64,000 nt of DNA from Pontibacter litorisediminis (GTDB lineage: Bacteria; Bacteroidota; Bacteroidia; Cytophagales; Hymenobacteraceae): contig NZ_JARDUA010000007.1 in assembly GCF_029360645.1 (NCBI RefSeq), positions 186,001 through 250,000 on the forward strand, read 5' to 3'. The notes under the pieces were generated by a model. That model saw only the letters and a program-made list of their open reading frames with translations. It ran no database searches and was not told where the DNA came from. Positions 59,825 through 64,000 of the stretch are shown piece by piece (the first letter of the stretch is position 1; every line of letters begins with the position of its first letter). The position numbers and the translations under genes are program-made.

Positions 59825-62800
59825 TTAGAAGCTAAACGTTAGGCCTGCCAGTGCTTTTCTGGGAATAGGGTACACGCCTCTGTCAATGCCAAGACTGTTG
59901 ACGTCGTTACTGCCTGCTTCCGGGTCAAGGCCGGGATAGTCGGTGAAGGTGAAGAAATCATCGAGCGATACATAGAACCTGGCGTTGCGTACGCTGATGC
60001 GCTCGGTGAGGGAGTTAGGCAGTGTATAGCCCAGCTGCAGCTGCCGGATGCGGGCATAGGAGCCGTCGAAGAGCATCAGGTCGCTGTTGTACACATAGGT
60101 GCTGGTGGTGTTGGGGGCGAACCAGCTGTTGGTGCTGCCCGGGCCGGTCCAGCGGTCTTCGTAGAAGAAGGCAGGCCTGTTGGCCGTTGGGCGGTCTACC
60201 CGGTTAAAGGCCAGCAGCACGTCGTTGCCGGATTGGCCCTGGATAAATGCCAGAAAGTCAAAGCCCTTGTAGCTTAGGTAGATGCGGCCACCGTACACCA
60301 GGTCTGGATGGGGGCTGCCGATAAAGGTCTGGTCATCCGGGGAGATCTGCCCGTCGCCGTTCACATCCACCACGATGGGGTCTCCTGGGGCGGGATCGTA
60401 CCCAGAGATGTTGTTCTCGCTCAGGTACTGGCCTATCTCATCCTCTGTCTGGAAGATGCCCGCTGTCTTATAGCCCCGGAAGTACCAGATCGGGAACCCC
60501 TCCTCAAAGTAGGTGGCCGTCCAGCCGGTGCCCACGCCGGTGCCGGCGATACGGCTCACGTTCGGGTTAAGGAAGGTCACCTCATTGTCCAGCGTGGTCA
60601 GGTTAACAGAAAACTCATACTTAAAAGCCTTCTCGTCGTTATTGAAGCCTAATTCAAACTCCCAGCCCCTGTTCCTTACATCGCCGCCGTTCACGAAAGG
60701 CAGCACGTTACCGATAAACCTGGGGGGAGTGCCGGGGGTAATCAGGTCCTTTGTGGTTTTCACGAAATAGTCGGTGGTGAAGGTGAGTTTGTTTTGGAAG
60801 AAGCCTAGGTCAAGGCCAATGTCAAACTGCTGGCTTGTTTCCCAGGTAAGGTCCGGGTTGGCCAGCTGGGCCGGCTCCGCCACCGTGATGTAGCCACCGT
60901 TGCCATCAGGGTAGCGTATCCCCTGCGAGGTGATCACCGCCGCCCACTGGCCCAGGGTCAGGTTAGACAAGCTGCCGTTCTGGCCCCAGCTGCCGCGCAG
61001 CTTGAGGTAGTTTACCGCATCGGTGGCGGGGAAGAACTCTTCGTTGCTCAGAACCCAGCCCACGGAAACAGAAGGGAAGGTGCCCCACTCCTTACCAGGA
61101 GGCAGCAGCGAAGAGCCATCCCGGCGGACCGTCAGGTTCAGGAGGTACTTGTTCATGTAGTCGTAAGAAAGCCTTCCGTAAAAGGACTCCAGGGTATTGG
61201 AGGTCTCTGTTCCGGCGATTCTGTCATTGTCATCCGGGGTAAAATCCGGAAAGGCAAAGATATCCTCTTCCGCAAACAGGCCGGAAGAGGTGCCGTTCAG
61301 GCGGTTATACTTCCTTTCCAAGGCTGAAATACCGGCAAGCAGGGTAAAGTGGTGCGAACCAATGGTACGGTCGTAGGTGGCGTAGTTCTCCCACTGCCAG
61401 GTAAACCAGTTTTCGTTCGTATCGAAGGTGCTGGGGGCAGTGTTGAGCCTTTCGGAGGAGAACCAGAAGCTTGGGCTCCAGCCATGGTTGCGCTGGAAGG
61501 CCGCATCAATGCCGAAGCGGGTAGTGAAGGTGAAGCCTGCAAACGGTCTGATATCGGCGAATAGGTTGCCGACCACCTTGTTCTGCACCGTCTCGCCCCT
61601 GGTGATGGCAAGCTGTGCCAGTGGGTTGCCTACCTCACCCCGGATGTATTGCGAGAGGCCGTAGTAGTTGCCGTTGGCATCCCGCACTAAGGGGAAACCC
61701 GCATCTATGGCCTCCTGCACAAAGGGCGGTAGGGCACCGGAATATAGGGTGGGGGTAATGGGGTCCATCAGGATCGCATTGCTGATCACACCGCCGAACT
61801 CATCGTCTTCCTGTATGCCTGTCCGCGTGAAGTGAGAGTAAGACAGCCTGTTGCCGATGCTGAGCCATGACTTGATTTCGTGGTCGGAGTTGAGCCTGAC
61901 TGTGTAGCGGTCGAAGCGGGACCGGTCGCCTCCCACAATGCCGTCCTGGCGGAACATGGTGCCGTTCACCAGGAAAGAGGATTTCTCGCCACCGCCGCTG
62001 AAGCTAAGCGAGTGCCGCTGCATGGGGGCTGTCTCAAAGAGCTCATCGAGCCAGTCTGTGCCCTGCACGCCTGCTACCTCGGCAGGGTCTGGTATCGTGC
62101 CCGCCGTGTTTGATTCGTTCAGATAGGCGGCATACTGTTGGGCGTTCATCAGGTCCATCCTGTCGCCCACTGACTGCACCCCATACTGGCCGCTGTAGGA
62201 AACGGAGGATGGGGCTCCTTTATTTCCTGTTATAGTTCTGATGATCACGACGCCATTTGCCCCCTCGGCGCCATAGATGGCGGCAGAAGCGGCGTCTTTC
62301 AGCACCTCTATGGAGGCTATCTCGCTGGGGTCCAGGTATTCGATGCCTCCTGTCCGCATGCCGTCCACAATGTAAAGGGGCTCTGCGTTACCGTTAGAGC
62401 CGGCCCCGCGCACCCTTACCCGCATGCCGCTGCCCGGGGAGCCGGAGGCAGGCAGCACCGTAACACCCGCGGTTCTTCCTTGCAAGGCCTGCTCTACCCT
62501 GGTGGATGAAACGGTGGCAATCTCCTCCTGCCGGACAGAAGATATGGCGCCGGTCACCAGGCTTTTCTGCTGCGTTCCGTAACCCACTACCACCACCTCT
62601 TCGAGGGCCTCTGCGTCTGGGGTAAGTGACACGTTTATCGAAGACCGGTTGCCTATGGGTACTTCCTGGGTACGGTAACCGATAAAGGAAAACACGAGCG
62701 TACCTTCTCCGCCTGGCACTGCTAAGCTATAGTTGCCGCTGGCATCAGAGGAGGTGCCCCGCGTGGTGCCCTGCAGCATCACCGTTACCCCAGGCAGCCC

Positions 62801-62956
62801 ACTTCCGTTTTCGTCTGTCACCCGCCCAGTGACGGTTACATCAGCTGTTTGCTGAGTCAGTGGCTTTGGCATAGCCCAGGCCGCTGTGTAAGTTGGGGTA
62901 CTTATACAGACAGCCATTGTTATGCAGCCAATCGCTGTATAGAATTTTGTCTTCAT
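59825..62956 (-). CDS. SusC/RagA family TonB-linked outer-membrane transporter
   Basis: 1043 residues with a signal peptide (about 1-35). The carboxypeptidase-D-like domain (about 39-125) includes VTGRVTDENGSGLPGVTVMLQG and EALEEVVVVGYGTQQK. The plug (about 130-250) has ALQGRTAGVTVLPASG, VRVRGAGSNGNAEPLYIVDG and LKDAASAAIYGAEGANGVV. The rest is the 22-strand barrel, ending RKALAGLTFSF with the aromatic terminus. It imports glycans or peptides with SusD, driven by TonB. The divergent propeller gene at 63562 may regulate it. Confidence 0.95.
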   Translation of the reverse strand: MKTKFYTAIGCITMAVCISTPTYTAAWAMPKPLTQQTADVTVTGRVTDENGSGLPGVTVMLQGTTRGTSSDASGNYSLAVPGGEGTLVFSFIGYRTQEVPIGNRSSINVSLTPDAEALEEVVVVGYGTQQKSLVTGAISSVRQEEIATVSSTRVEQALQGRTAGVTVLPASGSPGSGMRVRVRGAGSNGNAEPLYIVDGMRTGGIEYLDPSEIASIEVLKDAASAAIYGAEGANGVVIIRTITGNKGAPSSVSYSGQYGVQSVGDRMDLMNAQQYAAYLNESNTAGTIPDPAEVAGVQGTDWLDELFETAPMQRHSLSFSGGGEKSSFLVNGTMFRQDGIVGGDRSRFDRYTVRLNSDHEIKSWLSIGNRLSYSHFTRTGIQEDDEFGGVISNAILMDPITPTLYSGALPPFVQEAIDAGFPLVRDANGNYYGLSQYIRGEVGNPLAQLAITRGETVQNKVVGNLFADIRPFAGFTFTTRFGIDAAFQRNHGWSPSFWFSSERLNTAPSTFDTNENWFTWQWENYATYDRTIGSHHFTLLAGISALERKYNRLNGTSSGLFAEEDIFAFPDFTPDDNDRIAGTETSNTLESFYGRLSYDYMNKYLLNLTVRRDGSSLLPPGKEWGTFPSVSVGWVLSNEEFFPATDAVNYLKLRGSWGQNGSLSNLTLGQWAAVITSQGIRYPDGNGGYITVAEPAQLANPDLTWETSQQFDIGLDLGFFQNKLTFTTDYFVKTTKDLITPGTPPRFIGNVLPFVNGGDVRNRGWEFELGFNNDEKAFKYEFSVNLTTLDNEVTFLNPNVSRIAGTGVGTGWTATYFEEGFPIWYFRGYKTAGIFQTEDEIGQYLSENNISGYDPAPGDPIVVDVNGDGQISPDDQTFIGSPHPDLVYGGRIYLSYKGFDFLAFIQGQSGNDVLLAFNRVDRPTANRPAFFYEDRWTGPGSTNSWFAPNTTSTYVYNSDLMLFDGSYARIRQLQLGYTLPNSLTERISVRNARFYVSLDDFFTFTDYPGLDPEAGSNDVNSLGIDRGVYPIPRKALAGLTFSF

Positions 62957-63561
62957 AGATGAATTATTAATAGTTATACTTAGTAAGTGGGCTCAAGCCC
63001 TCTATGCTGGGATTTATATGCGTTTCTGGTTCTCTGTTGGTATGGAAGGGTGTCTGGTACTGGCACAGAGGCAGGTTTGTTAGCAGGTTGGCCGCACCTT
63101 GGTGCAATGCCCCTGGCAGCCCGGACAGCAACAAGCCCGGGTTCTGGCGGTGCCGGCACGTTGTTTATGCTCCTGGCTTTAGTAAGAATGGGTGCTGTAT
63201 GCTAGGGCTATAACCGCTCTCTATCCGATATCCGAATTCTCCTTCCTCTTTTCTTGGTTGTGTAATAGCTTTTCAGCTTATAGTTTTACGTTTTATTATT
63301 ATAAATGATTAAGATATAATTGGATAAAAATAAACTTCGACCCATATATACCCAGCATGGGCGAATCGCGGAAAAGTCGAATAAAAATGCTCAAGGCCCC
63401 TGTATAGCCTGCGTCTATTTGCCCCGGCACCTGATTGCAGGTTATAATTTTTGTATTGATATGTATGAATTTATTTTTACCTTATAGGTGCGGGCAACCA
63501 GAAAGAGCCCTGCTATTAGAGGCGCATACTTTTAGAAAGGTTAACAGAGGCGGGATTAGAA
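62957..63561. other. 605-bp divergent regulatory region
   Basis: Between susC (minus) and the propeller sensor gene (plus). AT-rich from 63240 to 63350 and again near 63450. A short hairpin GCACC-TT-GGTGC (63094-63105) resembles one in the array near 9583. No coding sequence that I can support. Confidence 0.5.
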
Positions 63562-64000
63562 ATGAGAAAGTACTTTGGAGTGTTGGTGTGCATGCTGCTG
63601 GCGTGCTATACTACGCTGGCACAGGTTAAGAATGAAGGTATCCCCTACATTAGAAACTATGTGCAGAAAGAATACAACGGCTCTGCGCAGAACTGGGCCG
63701 TCGTGCAAGACCATCGGGGGGTGATGTACTTTGGCAACAACAATGGCGTGCTGGAGTATGATGGCAATAGCTGGCGGGTGATCATGCTCCCGAACCGAAC
63801 CAACGCCCGGTCATTGGCTATCAGCAAAGACGGGACTATTTATGTGGGAGCCCAAAACGACTTCGGCTTCCTGCGCCCCAATGCGCAGGGGCGGATGGAG
63901 TTTGTATCGTTAAAGAGCAAGGTCCCCGCAGCCGATCAGTCCTTTGATGACGTGTGGAAGACGTACGTGACTGAGGATGGCACCGTCTACTTTTGCACTG
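63562..64000 (+). CDS. Beta-propeller sensor protein (two-component-type), 3' end outside the window
   Basis: The first 146 codons are visible. A signal peptide (MRKYFGVLVCMLLACYTTLAQ) is followed by NWAVVQDHRGVMYFGNNNGVLEYDGNSWRV-type repeats, again at ARSLAISKDGTIYVGAQNDFGFL. These are the Reg_prop (two-component regulator propeller) units of large periplasmic sensors. In Bacteroidota such a propeller is followed by a triple-Tyr domain and a kinase, SpoIIE phosphatase or DNA-binding domain. Which one applies is not visible. The divergent position next to susC/susD suggests it controls them. Confidence 0.8.
   Translation, partial: MRKYFGVLVCMLLACYTTLAQVKNEGIPYIRNYVQKEYNGSAQNWAVVQDHRGVMYFGNNNGVLEYDGNSWRVIMLPNRTNARSLAISKDGTIYVGAQNDFGFLRPNAQGRMEFVSLKSKVPAADQSFDDVWKTYVTEDGTVYFCT

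Overview
The window is chromosomal DNA of a Bacteroidota bacterium, most likely order Cytophagales and close to Pontibacter or Hymenobacter (family Hymenobacteraceae). The support is a SusC/SusD pair, a type IX secretion sorting domain, DUF2911 and DUF4197 proteins, PorT-like barrels, two promoters of the Bacteroidota type (TTG ... TAnnTTTG), the near absence of Shine-Dalgarno sequences, and GC content in the mid-fifties. The genus is an inference from gene content. No prophage, insertion sequence, integrase, CRISPR array or rRNA operon is visible.

Layout. 1-4 kb: 3' part of a PIG-L/LmbE deacetylase, a 48-residue membrane protein and a sodium:solute symporter, the last two overlapping by 4 nt. 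4-4.9 kb: repeats. 4.9-17.7 kb: minus-strand housekeeping and envelope genes (methyltransferases, DUF2911, ABC exporter, second symporter, metallo-beta-lactamase-fold hydrolase, M61 peptidase, stand-alone PncC, ThpR), with a second repeat island at 9.4-10.3 kb. 17.8-18.7 kb: PAP2 phosphatase and tRNA-Leu(CAG), followed by a third repeat copy. 19.2-23.5 kb: GT2, tandem LAB_N and ArnT-like operon that would build and transfer a polyprenyl-linked sugar, plus a nucleotide-sugar epimerase. 23.9-34.1 kb: TPR protein with an embedded zinc-peptidase motif, lipoprotein phosphatase, DUF389, two RDD proteins, diheme cytochrome c, MarC, purK-purE. 34.4-42.6 kb: surface-polysaccharide locus (glycosyltransferases, deacetylase, glycosyltransferase-methyltransferase fusion, Wzt/Wzm ABC exporter). 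42.8-48 kb: 1104-residue secreted beta-helix protein and an outer-membrane barrel. 48.2-58.2 kb: dnaK, a run of exported proteins, an E2 acyltransferase, full-length CinA, DUF4197 and an erythromycin-esterase-family protein. 58.3-64 kb: susD-susC and, divergently, the start of a beta-propeller sensor gene.

How the genes fit together. The polysaccharide locus reads as an ABC-transporter-dependent O-antigen or capsule pathway. A chain could be built by GT2 enzymes, deacetylated, capped by the fused methyltransferase, recognised through the C-terminal domain of Wzt, and exported by Wzm. The upstream GT2/LAB_N/ArnT operon is a separate, lipid-carrier-based modification route.

The main signals not explained by ordinary annotation are: (1) a strong excess of AAGTAT(A)/(T)ATACTT words on both strands, inside and outside genes; (2) a three-copy structured intergenic repeat; (3) an array of six short hairpins with dinucleotide or trinucleotide loops; and (4) a sigma-54-like dnaK promoter preceded by a TGACA direct repeat. 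All identifications rest on reading the sequence and on family knowledge; no searches were run.
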